Shown piece after piece: positions 8,731 to 18,121 of a DNA stretch of 64,000 bases. Where the stretch lies: assembly GCA_902788365.1 (NCBI GenBank), contig CADAJN010000005.1:70475-134474 (forward strand). Reading direction: 5' to 3'. The notes under the pieces were generated by a model that was given only the letters and a program-made list of their open reading frames with translations, made no database searches and had not been told where the DNA came from. Within the stretch, counting starts at the first letter, position 1, and every line of letters begins with the position of its first letter. The stretch is from an uncultured Pseudomonadota bacterium. Its GTDB lineage: Bacteria; Pseudomonadota; Alphaproteobacteria; RF32; CAG-239. A program made the translations under genes and the position numbers.

Positions 8731-9312
8731 ATGAATTATTTATCTTTAATTGAGGAGAACAAGGTCAATGACCTGTCTTCTCTGGTTTTCAACCAAAAAC
8801 TGAACAAAGACAGTGCCGGCACTTTCACCGCAGTTTTAACTGAAGCGGAAGAAAACGCCTGTGTTCAAAAGATGCTGGACAACCATCCCACCGGTGCTTG
8901 GCGTGATTTCGTGGCAGAATATTTTAACCACTATCCGCCCTGCAACAGCTCAGTAAACCTTCTGCTCTGCAATGCTGATCTGGCGGTTGCCCGCGACGTG
9001 CTGAAGCAAGTCATCACCATGGACTGGGGCGGAATCACTACAGACCAAGCCGTCAAACTGTGCGGGATAGTGCAAAAGGAAAAGACCAGCTTTTGCTTCC
9101 ATTTGCTGGAGGCCTATTGCCGCAAGCCACATTGCATAGCTGTAGACCAGAGCCTCTTGCTCATGCTGCTGCGCGTTGACGAAATCTACGCCGACCATGG
9201 CGATATTCACGTCAAATTGGCCGAGATTTATGAACATTCCGTGCAAGGGGGGAACTTTTCATCAAAAGGCAAAACCCTTAACACGCCAAAAGCAACAACG
9301 GCACAAGGCTGA
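8731..9312 (+). CDS. Orphan gene 1 of a shared-promoter set; helical protein of unknown function
   Basis: 193 residues, no signal peptide, no recognised domain. Residues 30-165 look all-helical with leucine- and cysteine-rich stretches (VNLLLCNADLAVARDVL, QSLLLMLLRVDEIY), as in helical repeat proteins. The tail is Ser/Thr/Lys rich. No Shine-Dalgarno site precedes ATG 8731; a GAGGAG further in precedes an ATG that is out of frame, so the first ATG is kept. Codons favour CTG, AAG, GAC and ACC, unlike the AT-rich choice of aspS or alr. It stands alone between its own promoter and terminator. Foreign origin or special expression are both possible. Confidence 0.7.
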   Translation: MNYLSLIEENKVNDLSSLVFNQKLNKDSAGTFTAVLTEAEENACVQKMLDNHPTGAWRDFVAEYFNHYPPCNSSVNLLLCNADLAVARDVLKQVITMDWGGITTDQAVKLCGIVQKEKTSFCFHLLEAYCRKPHCIAVDQSLLLMLLRVDEIYADHGDIHVKLAEIYEHSVQGGNFSSKGKTLNTPKATTAQG

Positions 9313-9328
9313 AACCTATCACAAAAAA

Positions 9329-9363
9329 AACGCCCTGAACCAAATGTTCAGAGCGTTTTTTTG
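9329..9363. terminator. Bidirectional terminator between orphan gene 1 and aspS
   Basis: Stem AACGCCCTGAAC (9329-9340) with GTTCAGAGCGTT (9345-9356), loop CAAA, A-run on the left and T-run on the right. Confidence 0.88.
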
Positions 9364-9374
9364 TTACATAAACT

Positions 9375-11141
9375 TTATGCCTTTTCTTCCGGCAAATCTA
9401 TTTTGATATGCAAATCTTTAAGTTGCTCATCTGTAACATAATTCGGCGCCTGCATCATCAAATCTTGCGCTTTACCGTTCAGCGGGAACAAAATCACATC
9501 GCGAATAATCGGCTCATCTAAAAGCAACATCACCGTGCGGTCAACCCCCGGTGCACAGCCCGCGTGCGGCGGTGCTCCAAACTTAAACGCATTAATCATA
9601 CCGCCGAATTTGCTGTCCACCACACTGTGGTCATAACCGGCAATTTCAAATGCCCGATACATAATCTCCGGCGAATGGTTGCGCACCGCCCCCGAAGCCA
9701 GCTCCACGCCGTTGCACACCAAATCGTATTGATACGCCAAAATATCAAGCGGATTTTTATTATTAAGCGCTTCCAATCCGCCTTGCGGCATAGAAAACGG
9801 ATTGTGCGAAAATTCCACCGCACCGGTTTCTTCATTTTCCTCATAAAATGGAAAATCAACCACCCAGCACAATTTGAACGCATTTTTATCAAACAGCTCC
9901 AGCGCTTCGCCTAACTTATTGCGCACCACGCCGGCAAATTTATTGATTTTTTTGCCACCCATAAACACCACGGCATCGCCGTCATTGGCACCGAATGTCT
10001 GCTTCAGCTCAGCCATTTTAGATTCATCAAAAAACTTGGCAATACCTTTGGCGCCGCCATCGGCAAATGCCACATAAGCCATGCCGCCAAAACCTTCTTC
10101 TTTGGCAAACGCATCAAACTTATCAAAGAACGAGCGCGGTTTATTGCCGGCATTCGGCAGTCTGATAGCGCGAATTTGCTCGCCGTTTTTAGCCTTTTCA
10201 TCATAAACACCAAAGCCCGAATTATTAAAGAACGGCGTTGCATCGGCAATTTCCAACGGGTTGCGCAAATCAGGCTTATCGCTACCGTATTTCAGCATTG
10301 CCTCACGAAAAGCGATGCGCTTAAACGGTGCCTCATCAACCGTTTTGCCGTTGGCAAATTCCTTAAAAATCGTCCCCATTGTGTGCTCAATCACTTTGAA
10401 CACATCTTCCTGAGTTACAAACGACATCTCCATATCCAGCTGATAAAACTCACCCGGTGAACGGTCGGCACGCGGGTCTTCATCACGAAAACACGGTGCA
10501 ATCTGAAAATATTTATCAAAACCCGATACCATCAACAGCTGTTTAAATTGTTGCGGCGCTTGCGGCAAGGCATAAAACTTGCCCGGATTAAGGCGTGACG
10601 GCACCAAAAAGTCGCGTGCACCTTCCGGCGACGAAGCCGTCAAAATCGGCGTTTGAAACTCTGTAAAACCTTGTTCAATCATCAAACGACGCATTTCGGC
10701 AATAACTTTTGAACGTAACATAATGTTGTTATGAATACGTTCGCGACGCAAATCCAAAAAGCGATATTTCAGGCGTAACTCTTCCGGTTCGTTACCTTCA
10801 CCAAACACCTGCACCGGCAACACATCAGCGTTGGAATATACCGTCAGCGCCGAAACTTTAATTTCCACATCGCCGGTCGGCATATTTTTATTCACGCTTT
10901 CGCGCGCCACCACTTCGCCTTCAATACCAATCACACTTTCTACGCGAATATCTTGCAACTGCTCAAACAAATCCGATGTGCTGTCCACCACACATTGGGT
11001 TAACCCGTAATGGTCGCGCAAATCCACAAAGCACAAATTACCCAAATTGCGTTTGCGATGTATCCAGCCGGCCAATTTTACTTTTTGACCGATATTTTCA
11101 GCTCTGAGCTGTCCGCATGTATGCGTCCGATATTCGTTCAT
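9375..11141 (-). CDS. aspS: Aspartate--tRNA ligase, bacterial type
   Basis: Class II synthetase charging tRNA-Asp. 588 residues, the full bacterial length with the GAD insertion. N-terminal OB-fold anticodon domain ([21 protein letters not shown]), motif 2 [19 protein letters not shown], and motif 3 GVDRTVMLL are all present. The QxHxxD-type discriminating and non-discriminating forms cannot be separated by eye. It is divergent from rnd, with 122 bases between start codons. Confidence 0.97.
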   Translation of the reverse strand: MNEYRTHTCGQLRAENIGQKVKLAGWIHRKRNLGNLCFVDLRDHYGLTQCVVDSTSDLFEQLQDIRVESVIGIEGEVVARESVNKNMPTGDVEIKVSALTVYSNADVLPVQVFGEGNEPEELRLKYRFLDLRRERIHNNIMLRSKVIAEMRRLMIEQGFTEFQTPILTASSPEGARDFLVPSRLNPGKFYALPQAPQQFKQLLMVSGFDKYFQIAPCFRDEDPRADRSPGEFYQLDMEMSFVTQEDVFKVIEHTMGTIFKEFANGKTVDEAPFKRIAFREAMLKYGSDKPDLRNPLEIADATPFFNNSGFGVYDEKAKNGEQIRAIRLPNAGNKPRSFFDKFDAFAKEEGFGGMAYVAFADGGAKGIAKFFDESKMAELKQTFGANDGDAVVFMGGKKINKFAGVVRNKLGEALELFDKNAFKLCWVVDFPFYEENEETGAVEFSHNPFSMPQGGLEALNNKNPLDILAYQYDLVCNGVELASGAVRNHSPEIMYRAFEIAGYDHSVVDSKFGGMINAFKFGAPPHAGCAPGVDRTVMLLLDEPIIRDVILFPLNGKAQDLMMQAPNYVTDEQLKDLHIKIDLPEEKA

Positions 11142-11263
11142 AATCGTCCTCTTAAATTTATTACAACTGACAATGTTCTAGCCCGTATTTTGCACAAAAT
11201 CAACCCTAAATTAAAAAAATATTAAGCAATCCGGCGCTAAAATGTTTGCCATGGAGATAAAAA

Positions 11264-12418
11264 ATGATTTTGATTAACACGACCGAGCAATTATGTGATT
11301 TTTGCAAAATTTTGAGCACGCAACCGTTTATCACGGTTGATTCTGAGTTTATCCGCGAACATTCCTATTATCCGAAACTGTGTTTATTGCAGGTCGGATA
11401 CGACGGCGATGCGGCGATTATTGACCCGTTGTCAAAAGTGGACTTATCACCGTTTTTTGAAATCTTGCAAAATCCGAACATTGTCAAAGTGTTTCACGCC
11501 GGCCGCCAAGATATTGAAATTTTTTATAATTTGAGCGGCCAAATTCCGCAAAATGTGTTTGATACGCAAATAGCCGCCATGGTCTGCGGCTTTGCCGAAA
11601 ATATCGGCTACGGCAATTTGGTGCAAGCAATTACTCATACCGAGCTTGATAAATCGTGCCGCCTGACCAACTGGAGCCTGCGCCCTTTAGATGAAGACCA
11701 ATTACAATACGCCATCGGTGATGTCACATATTTGGTAGATTGCTACAAATATTTGTGTTCTTATATGCAAGAGCACCATCGCCAAGATTGGTGTTCTGAA
11801 GAACTGGCCGCTTTGTGCGATGAAAAAACTTATAACACCAATCCGAGTGTGGCATGGCAACGCATTCGCCACAATGTGCACACACCGCACTTTTTGGCTG
11901 CACTCAAATATCTGGCCGAATGGCGTGAAAAACGTGCGCAAAAATATAATGTGCCAAAGACCAGCATATTAAAAGATGATGCGCTGTTAAATATTGCCAG
12001 TTCGCACCCGAAAACCATTGATGAGTTGCGTTTGGTGCGCAACTTAAAATCAGAAGTTATCAACGGCCGTTTAGGCGCTGAAATTATTGAAGTTTTGCAC
12101 GAAGCTGCGCAAAATCCGATGCCCTCTGATGTCTGTAAACTAGATCGCAAATCCGAAGTGCATATCCCAAACCATGAGCAGAGCTTAATGGAAATGCTGA
12201 AGTTATTGCTCAAAATCAAAAGTCAGGAAATCGGCGTCATCGCTAAACTGATTGCTACCGACGAAGATTTGCGCGCCATTATCGTCAACCAGCCGCAAAA
12301 AACACTGTCTATGCAAGGCTGGCGTTATGAAGTTTTTGGTCAATACGCCGAACAACTTTGCAAAGGCAAACTCAGCATTGCCTATAATCCGAAGAAAAAA
12401 TGTATTGAAATAAAATAG
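11264..12418 (+). CDS. rnd: Ribonuclease D
   Basis: 3'-5' exoribonuclease for tRNA and stable RNA maturation. DEDDy residues are visible: FITVDSEFIRE (Exo I), KVFHAGRQDIEIF (Exo II), and YAIGDVTYL (Exo III, Tyr and Asp). An HRDC domain follows near residues 205-290 (ALKYLAEWREKRAQ). 384 residues is a normal length. GGAG lies 9 bases before the ATG. Convergent with the RNA candidate at 12445. Confidence 0.95.
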   Translation: MILINTTEQLCDFCKILSTQPFITVDSEFIREHSYYPKLCLLQVGYDGDAAIIDPLSKVDLSPFFEILQNPNIVKVFHAGRQDIEIFYNLSGQIPQNVFDTQIAAMVCGFAENIGYGNLVQAITHTELDKSCRLTNWSLRPLDEDQLQYAIGDVTYLVDCYKYLCSYMQEHHRQDWCSEELAALCDEKTYNTNPSVAWQRIRHNVHTPHFLAALKYLAEWREKRAQKYNVPKTSILKDDALLNIASSHPKTIDELRLVRNLKSEVINGRLGAEIIEVLHEAAQNPMPSDVCKLDRKSEVHIPNHEQSLMEMLKLLLKIKSQEIGVIAKLIATDEDLRAIIVNQPQKTLSMQGWRYEVFGQYAEQLCKGKLSIAYNPKKKCIEIK

Positions 12419-12444
12419 ATACATTAAAAACCGCATAAAGGACA

Positions 12445-12707
12445 TTAAAAAACGAAACGCCGCGGTCTTATCTCAAGACGGCGACGTTTCTTACCTGGGC
12501 AAAAGCCGAATTCCAACGAGAAGTCGGCTTTCAAAACAAAGAGGTTTTCGCAAACGCCTTTGTTTAATGAGTTTAACTATAATTTTACTTAAACTGAAAA
12601 TTCATGCTCTGCGCTCAGAGACCAAGATTAAATCCGCTCCCTTCATTTCACAATGAAATATTTGAGAGAAAAATAAATATAAAATAAACACATAATTATA
12701 TAGAATT
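12445..12707 (-). ncRNA. Candidate structured small RNA (about 260 nt), or short leader-peptide transcript
   Basis: On the minus strand a perfect-spacing promoter (12714-12742) is followed by about 260 bases without a long ORF and then a terminator hairpin, AAACGTCGCCGTCTT/AAGACCGCGGCGTTT (12455-12489), with T-run. Inside are two more stable hairpins: AAAGCCGA...TCGGCTTT (about 12502-12532) and a CAAAG...CTTTG stem (about 12536-12563). Three tiny overlapping frames (15, 14 and 6 codons) are chained by ATGA junctions between about 12585 and 12695; the middle one reads MKGADLILVSERRA. I do not recognise tmRNA, 6S, SRP or RNase P features. It could be an unassigned sRNA or a peptide-encoding RNA. 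Confidence 0.6.
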
Positions 12708-12713
12708 ACTGCC

Positions 12714-12742
12714 ATTATATCTTCTTGGTTCATTAAAGTCAA
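12714..12742 (-). promoter_or_regulatory. Promoter of the small RNA
   Basis: Minus strand: TTGACT (12742-12737), 17-base spacer, TATAAT (12719-12714). Strong consensus match; predicted start near 12707. Confidence 0.82.
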
Positions 12743-12804
12743 GCAAAAATCGCAACAAATAAGCCGAATGCACCACCTTCCTCGTTATTCTCCGACACCT
12801 TTAA

Positions 12805-13008
12805 AAAACTGTCATCCTCGCACTTTTTTAAACTGTCATGCAGAGGAGCCATAGGCGACGAAGGCATCTCCGCACGCCAGTGCGGTAAAAAAAACAATGT
12901 CATCCTCGCACTCTTTTAAAAACTGTCATTACCCGACAGACTTCGTGCTGCTTACGCAGTGGATCGGGCACTGTAAAACAGCGCCGTAGGCTCTATCTCG
13001 GCTATATT
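12805..13008. repeat. Dispersed GTCAT-type repeat cluster
   Basis: Between the small RNA and the palindromic elements. Holds at least four GTCAT units: GTCATCCTCGCAC twice, GTCATGCAGAGGAGCC followed by GACGAAGGCATCTCCGCAC, and GTCATTACCCGACAGAC. CCGCACGCCAGTGCGG is a short hairpin. Nothing coding seen in 12746-13010. Confidence 0.75.
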
Positions 13009-13010
13009 AT

Positions 13011-13115
13011 AAAACCTCGGATAATGAGCTTAATACGAAGAAAGTTTTCTCACACGGTGTAGATAATACTACATAAGTGAAGAGGCATACAAGTAGACAC
13101 CAGCTAGACGAGGTT
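13011..13115. repeat. Nested palindromic element, copy A (chimeric)
   Basis: Starts AAAACCTCGGATAATGAGC and ends CGAGGTT like copies B, D and E, with the core TGTAGATAATACTACA. The left inner arm matches copy E (GAAAGTTTTCTCAC) but the right arm is different (GTGAAGAGGCATACAAG), so the long inner stem is lost. It looks like a hybrid of two elements and sits in tandem with copy B. Confidence 0.75.
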
Positions 13116-13117
13116 AT

Positions 13118-13220
13118 AAACCTCGGATAATGAGTCAGATGCGCAGTTGTTTTTGGACGACGTGTAGAAAATACTACACGAGGAGAAAAACAACAAGCAG
13201 ATGACCATTAGACGAGGTTT
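13118..13220. repeat. Nested palindromic element, copy B, at the era stop codon
   Basis: Outer stem AAACCTCG (13118-13125) with CGAGGTTT (13213-13220); second stem GTCA/TGAC; third stem GTTGTTTTT (13146-13154) with AAAAACAAC (13186-13194); inner stem CGTGTAG (13161-13167) with CTACACG (13174-13180). The element ends two bases before the era stop codon. Inner stems differ in sequence from copy E but pair equally well. Confidence 0.8.
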
Positions 13221-13222
13221 CC

Positions 13223-14125
13223 TTACGCTTTATAGTTGAGGCCCCAATCACTATAATGTGCCGCCTCTTCGGCCCAGTTTTCGCGCACTTTAACATATAA
13301 AAACAGATGAATGCGCTCTTCCAACAGCGTTTCCAGCTCCATCCGCGCACTTTGCCCGATTTTCTTAATCATGGCTCCGTTTTTGCCTAAAACGATGGTC
13401 TTCTGCCCCTCACGCTGCACATAAATCGTCATCTCGGCACGAATAGAGCCGTCTTCTTTATGCTCCCACAATTCCGGCTCCACCGTCAAAGCATACGGCA
13501 ATTCCTGACGCAAATTCAAAAACAGCTTTTCGCGCACAATCTCGGCCGCCAATAGCCGTAGCGGCATATCCGACATTTGCTCTTCGGGATAATACCACGG
13601 GCTTTCCGGCAAATTATCAGCCAAATATTGATAAAAATCGCTGATATAATCGCCCGTATGCGCCGAAAACATAAACACCGCATCAAAGGCAAACAAATTT
13701 TCAAACTCTTCTTTAAGCGCCTGCAATCGCGCTTCGTCCACCATATCAATTTTGTTAAAAGCCAACACGGCATGCGCATCACGCTTAATCAGCTCATCAA
13801 TAATCGCCGATGTTTCATCATTCATACCGCGTTTGGCATCCACCACCAAAACATTAATATCGGCATCTACAAAACCGTCCCATGCCGAAGCCACCATAGC
13901 TCGATCAAGACGCCGTTTCGGCGCAAAAATTCCCGGTGTATCCAAAAAGATAATCTGCGTATTGTCATAAATACCGATGCCTTTAATCGTTGTGCGTGTG
14001 GTCTGTGCTTTGGGCGACACAATAGACACCTTAGAACCGACAAAATTGTTGGTAATAGTTGATTTTCCGGCATTTGGCGCGCCGATTAAAGCCACAAATC
14101 CACATCTGGTCGGTTTCATTGCCAA
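13223..14125 (-). CDS. era: GTPase Era
   Basis: Essential GTPase that binds the 3' end of 16S rRNA during 30S assembly. G1 GAPNAGKST, G2/G3 region with DTPGIF, and G4 NKID are present in the first 130 residues. The C-terminal KH domain has GKNGAMIKKIGQSAR. 300 residues is standard. Its start overlaps the end of rnc by 10 bases, and the order rnc-era is widespread. The transcript runs into palindromic element B right after the stop. Confidence 0.97.
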   Translation of the reverse strand: MAMKPTRCGFVALIGAPNAGKSTITNNFVGSKVSIVSPKAQTTRTTIKGIGIYDNTQIIFLDTPGIFAPKRRLDRAMVASAWDGFVDADINVLVVDAKRGMNDETSAIIDELIKRDAHAVLAFNKIDMVDEARLQALKEEFENLFAFDAVFMFSAHTGDYISDFYQYLADNLPESPWYYPEEQMSDMPLRLLAAEIVREKLFLNLRQELPYALTVEPELWEHKEDGSIRAEMTIYVQREGQKTIVLGKNGAMIKKIGQSARMELETLLEERIHLFLYVKVRENWAEEAAHYSDWGLNYKA

Positions 14126-14766
14126 GTCTCCAAAAGTTTTGCCGCCGCTTGCTGTTCGGCTGTTTTTTTATTATGCCCCTCGCCAAACGCATAAGTTTGT
14201 TCGTCAAGCGCCACTTTAACGCGCCACACCGGCAAATGCTCGCTACCCGATTTTTCCACCACCTCATAAACCGGCGAAGGCAACCGCATGCTGTGAAATT
14301 TTTCTTGTAACCGCGTTTTATAATCCTTTTGCGCGCCCATATCCACATCTATCATATCGCGCCAATTGCGCTCCACAAAAGCAATCGCTTCTTCTATGTT
14401 TGAATCAATATAAATGGCACCGATAACCGCCTCGCCCACATCACAAAGCACATTAACACTCTGCGCGGTTTCTTTTTCTTTGGTAATGATATATTTATCT
14501 AAGTGCAAACGCCGCGCCACCTCGGCCACCATCTCGGCACAAACCAACTTCACATGACGTTGCGCCAAAACGCCTTCCCTGTCGTGCGGAAACATCTTAT
14601 AAAGCAAATGCGCCATAGTCATACCAAGCACCCGATCGCCCAAAAACTCCAAGCGCTCATAATTGCGATGTTCGTTACCGGTCATACTGCTGTGCGTTAA
14701 GGCCTGATGCAACAAACGCTCGTTGTTGAATTTATATTGCAAAATGTCCTGCAATTCTTCCATCAA
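14116..14766 (-). CDS. rnc: Ribonuclease III
   Basis: Double-strand-specific endoribonuclease for rRNA and mRNA processing. Signature NYERLEFLGDRVLG with the catalytic acidic residues is at about residues 35-48, the second acidic cluster in DVGEAVIGAIY, and the C-terminal dsRNA-binding domain spans about 147-214 (DYKTRLQEKFHS to AEQQAAAKLLETW). 216 residues. lepB lies one base upstream; era overlaps downstream, forming the classical lepB-rnc-era operon. Confidence 0.97.
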   Translation of the reverse strand: MMEELQDILQYKFNNERLLHQALTHSSMTGNEHRNYERLEFLGDRVLGMTMAHLLYKMFPHDREGVLAQRHVKLVCAEMVAEVARRLHLDKYIITKEKETAQSVNVLCDVGEAVIGAIYIDSNIEEAIAFVERNWRDMIDVDMGAQKDYKTRLQEKFHSMRLPSPVYEVVEKSGSEHLPVWRVKVALDEQTYAFGEGHNKKTAEQQAAAKLLETWQ

Positions 14767-14767
14767 T

Positions 14768-15508
14768 TTATTCTATACCCATAAAAAAGCGCCGCCAACG
14801 AATGGCATCAAACCATGTCCACGGCTTAATCAATGACCCTTTATCGTTATGCGAAAAGAAAATAAATTTGGCTTTTCCCACCAAATTTTCTTTTGGCACA
14901 AATCCCACACTGAGCCGGCTGTCATTAGAACGGTCACGATTATCGCCCATCATAAAAAACATATCTTCCGGCACTGTCATTTCCTCGGTATTATCCACAA
15001 TGCGTTCTTCATCGGAAATTTCAATAATGCGGTGTTTTTTGCCCTCCGGCAACGTTTCTTCATATTGATGATAAAACTCCGGCACCGACACATATTCATC
15101 AATCACATAGCGCTCTTTTTCATCGCGCGCCATCTTTTCACCGTTAATGTATAAACGTCCTTCTTTAACCTGCACTTTATCCCCCGGCAGACCGATAATC
15201 CGCTTAATAAAATCGGTGTTTGGATTTTTCGGAAATTTAAACACCACCACATCGCCGCGCTGAGGCTGGGAATACCAAATTCGCCCCTTCACCAACGGCA
15301 ATCCTGCCGGAAAAGAATAGCGTGAATAGCCGTAAGAATATTTGCTGACGAACAAATAATCGCCCACACGCAGTGTCGGATACATTGAACCCGACGGAAT
15401 ACGGAACGGCTCCAACAAAAAACTGCGAATAATCAAAGCAATCAAAATTGCCCAAAAAACTGTCTTTAAATTTTCCCGCCAAGACTCGGCGGTTTCAGTA
15501 TCTGCCAC
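14768..15508 (-). CDS. lepB: Signal peptidase I
   Basis: Membrane protease that cleaves signal peptides of exported proteins. One N-terminal membrane segment (VFWAILIALIIRSFLL), catalytic Ser in FRIPSGSMYPTL, and catalytic Lys in FIKRIIGLPGDKV; box E is GDNRDRSNDSR. 246 residues, typical of Alphaproteobacteria. Upstream a hydrolase gene ends 28 bases away on the same strand; downstream rnc follows immediately. Confidence 0.96.
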   Translation of the reverse strand: MADTETAESWRENLKTVFWAILIALIIRSFLLEPFRIPSGSMYPTLRVGDYLFVSKYSYGYSRYSFPAGLPLVKGRIWYSQPQRGDVVVFKFPKNPNTDFIKRIIGLPGDKVQVKEGRLYINGEKMARDEKERYVIDEYVSVPEFYHQYEETLPEGKKHRIIEISDEERIVDNTEEMTVPEDMFFMMGDNRDRSNDSRLSVGFVPKENLVGKAKFIFFSHNDKGSLIKPWTWFDAIRWRRFFMGIE

Positions 15509-15536
15509 TGATTTTCCCTTTCTATATTATAATTAT

Positions 15537-16277
15537 TTAAGCTTCATCATCAAAATCATCAACCGTCAATGCCTCATCTTCAGGCAATTCCGCACTTTGC
15601 GGCAAAATTGCTTTCGGAGCAGCTTTCATGGCCGAACGCCGCCGAATGGCACTAATCACATATTGCCCCGCCACTTTATACAAATCTTTCAAATGGTCAT
15701 TATACATGTGGTCGCCGTCTTCAATCATGGCAAAATCAATTTCCACGTGACGTTGCTGATTAAGCCGGCGAGCCATTCTTTCCACCTCTTGCGGATTAAC
15801 GATTTCATCGCGTCCGCCTTGCACAATAAGTCCTGAAGTCGGGCACGGTGCCAAAAACGTAAAATCTTTTTCATTCGCCGGTGGCGTCACGGCAATAAAA
15901 TTGTTGATATCCGGCCGCCGCATCAACAGTTGCAAGCCAATCCATGCCCCGAAAGAATAACCGGCAATCCAACATTGTTTGGCATCCGGATTCATATTTT
16001 GCAACCAGTCCAAAGCAATCGTTGCATCTGAAAGCTCACCAATGCCTTCATTAAATTGCCCTTGCGAACGCCCCACGCCGCGAAAATTAAACCGCAAAAC
16101 CGAAAAGCCTAAGTCTTTAAAACAACTGAACAGGCTATATACCACTTTATTATTCATCGTGCCGCCAAACAGCGGGTCCGGGTGCAAAATCAGCGCCACC
16201 GGAGCATTCGGGCGCTCGCTTTTATGATATCTGCCTTCAATTCGGCCGGCATGGCCGTTAAATAATACTTCTACCAT
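15537..16277 (-). CDS. Alpha/beta hydrolase
   Basis: 246-residue serine hydrolase fold. LILHPDPLFGGTMNNKVV holds the oxyanion region, RFNFRGVGRSQG is the conserved turn, GYSFGAWIG is the nucleophile elbow, with Asp in GGRDEIVNP and His in EDGDHMYNDH completing a triad. The last 30 residues are acidic (EDEALTVDDFDDEA). Similar genes are annotated as generic hydrolases in Alphaproteobacteria; the substrate is unknown. It probably heads the operon with lepB-rnc-era. Confidence 0.86.
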   Translation of the reverse strand: MVEVLFNGHAGRIEGRYHKSERPNAPVALILHPDPLFGGTMNNKVVYSLFSCFKDLGFSVLRFNFRGVGRSQGQFNEGIGELSDATIALDWLQNMNPDAKQCWIAGYSFGAWIGLQLLMRRPDINNFIAVTPPANEKDFTFLAPCPTSGLIVQGGRDEIVNPQEVERMARRLNQQRHVEIDFAMIEDGDHMYNDHLKDLYKVAGQYVISAIRRRSAMKAAPKAILPQSAELPEDEALTVDDFDDEA

Positions 16278-16357
16278 ATTTTTCTCTCGTTATCTTTATG
16301 TTAATATATTTGAAATATCCTTTTTAAAAACAATAACTTTTAGGAATATAACATACA

Positions 16358-16963
16358 ATGAATTCAAAATACAAGATAATTTTGCAAGACATTCAGGCCG
16401 TCATTGATCGCGATCCGGCCACCCGTAGCAAAACCGAAGCTGTAATATGCTCATCGGGTTTACACGCCATTATCATTTACCGCGGTGCCCATTGGCTGTG
16501 GCAACGCGGTTGGCACTTAACCGCACGGATTATTTCGCAAACAGCCCGCTTTCTGACCGGAATAGAAATCCATCCGGCAGCCAAAATCGGTGCCGGCTTT
16601 ATGATTGACCACGGCATGGGAGTTGTCATCGGAGAAACCACCGAAATCGGTGAAAACGTTACTCTTTATCATGATGTTACTCTTGGCGGGCGCAAATTAT
16701 TTGATGAAAACGGCAATAAATTAGAAAAACGCCACCCGACCATCGGCAACAATGTAACCATCGGTTCCGGCGCCCAAATTTTAGGACCGATAACCATCGG
16801 CAACAATGTCAAAATCGGCTCAAATGCTATTGTCATTAAAGACATTCCCGCCGATTGCACGGTTGTTAACACACCGGCTTACATCGTCAAAAAATCTACC
16901 GTTAACGGCCCTGTTTTTTGTGCTTACGGCATAGAACCGGAAAACAATGCGCCGAAAAAATGA
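16358..16963 (+). CDS. cysE: Serine O-acetyltransferase
   Basis: Makes O-acetylserine from serine and acetyl-CoA for cysteine synthesis. The left-handed beta-helix hexapeptide repeats run from about residue 70 ([18 protein letters not shown]) through [16 protein letters not shown]. Catalytic residues of the family lie in the [11 protein letters not shown] segment and in YHDVTLGG. 201 residues is the short form lacking the extended N-terminal helical domain of the E. coli enzyme. Divergent from the hydrolase operon. Confidence 0.93.
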   Translation: MNSKYKIILQDIQAVIDRDPATRSKTEAVICSSGLHAIIIYRGAHWLWQRGWHLTARIISQTARFLTGIEIHPAAKIGAGFMIDHGMGVVIGETTEIGENVTLYHDVTLGGRKLFDENGNKLEKRHPTIGNNVTIGSGAQILGPITIGNNVKIGSNAIVIKDIPADCTVVNTPAYIVKKSTVNGPVFCAYGIEPENNAPKK

Positions 16964-17023
16964 TAATTTTCAGTGACAAAATCCAAATCCTGTGCTATGC
17001 TTTGCTTAAATAAAGGAGACGCA

Positions 17024-17620
17024 ATGCGGATATTGCAATTTTTTACGATTTGTTTTGTAATGTGCGGCTATATCGGCCCGATATGTGCCGATGGTCTGTC
17101 GGCTAATCCATGGGGCAAGATCAACGCCGCAAATACGCCTGAAACCACCGCGCAATCGTCTGCCCCGCTCAAAGCAAATCCGTGGAAAGACCCTAAATCA
17201 TCACATTTGGTGCGTTTCAATGATTCTGCCGACAGCACCCCTGATGCGCCGCAAGCAACGCCCCATATAGTTGTTTCTGCACGGCCGCGCATGGCATCAG
17301 GCACAATGAGCCACACAAAATCCCCGATAAAAATTGTATCGCGTTCGGAATTAAACGGCGGCTATAATACCTTTGTTAATCCCAATGACGATGACTTTTC
17401 TTCTATGCTGAACGGTCTTTTTTCAGGCAGCAACAATACCGCGCCATCATTTTCCGGCAACAACAGTGCCGACTTTGATATTTTGCCCGATTTCGGCAAA
17501 ATTAAACGCGACAGTGTGCGAAAATTTAATAATGCCACCGCTCCGGTTCGCCAAATGGGAAGCGAAGCCAAAGATTATTTTGAAAAAGGCAGCGGCATAA
17601 ATTTAGATAATTTATTTTAA
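17024..17620 (+). CDS. Hypothetical exported protein with NPW motifs
   Basis: 198 residues from ATG 17024, chosen because AAAGGAG precedes it and a signal peptide follows at once (RILQFFTICFVMCGY, cut near ICADG). The mature chain is low complexity: two similar segments NPWGKINAAN and NPWKDPKSS, then Ser/Asn/Pro-rich sequence with NNTAPSFSGNNSADF. No family recognised. The next gene starts 11 bases later and is also exported, so the pair is likely an operon of envelope proteins. Confidence 0.75.
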   Translation: MRILQFFTICFVMCGYIGPICADGLSANPWGKINAANTPETTAQSSAPLKANPWKDPKSSHLVRFNDSADSTPDAPQATPHIVVSARPRMASGTMSHTKSPIKIVSRSELNGGYNTFVNPNDDDFSSMLNGLFSGSNNTAPSFSGNNSADFDILPDFGKIKRDSVRKFNNATAPVRQMGSEAKDYFEKGSGINLDNLF

Positions 17621-17631
17621 GGAGAACAAAA

Positions 17632-17991
17632 ATGCGCCTAACTTTAATATTAGCACTTTTTCTTTATACCACAGCTGTTTGCGCCGGCGAAATTCGCCGC
17701 CTCACCCCGCAAGATCAAATGCCTCAGAAAGAAAAAATTGATATATTGAATGTGCCGTCGCCGGAAGATATTGTGTCAGCGCAATATTCCGAAAATCTGA
17801 ATCTGCAATATATGATGGACCATTACACAACCGAAGAAATGGCACAATACGCGATTCGCATCAGCCGCGCCCAACGTGACGCCGCGCGTCGCGCCGGCCA
17901 ACCGCTTCCGCCAAAACTGACCAAAGCGCAGTTGCAAAGCAAAGAAGCCTTACGCGATTACTTGCGCTCAATGTATAACTTCAGCTATTAA
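17632..17991 (+). CDS. Hypothetical small exported protein
   Basis: 119 residues with a signal peptide (MRLTLILALFLYTTAVCAGE) and a helical, charged mature part (ISRAQRDAARRAGQPLPPKL). AAGGAG lies 8 bases before the ATG. Partner of the gene at 17024 by spacing. Function unknown. Confidence 0.78.
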   Translation: MRLTLILALFLYTTAVCAGEIRRLTPQDQMPQKEKIDILNVPSPEDIVSAQYSENLNLQYMMDHYTTEEMAQYAIRISRAQRDAARRAGQPLPPKLTKAQLQSKEALRDYLRSMYNFSY

Positions 17992-18121
17992 AACCTATGT
18001 TAACAGCAATATTTTGTCCAAACATTAACTAAAAATATAAGAATATTCTTAGACTAAAAGTCATGATTTTAGGTCTAAAATCTTGTCAACAATACATAAT
18101 ATCAAATAGTTATAGGCGAAA

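Noticed and set aside
12445..12707. tmRNA, 6S RNA or SRP RNA at the small-RNA locus
   Set aside because: No tag-peptide frame with tRNA-like ends, no 6S open-bubble layout, and no SRP GGAA tetraloop domain could be found by eye.
14985..15005. DnaA box TTATCCACA in lepB as an origin signal
   Set aside because: Single site within coding sequence; such 9-mers are expected by chance in an AT-rich window.
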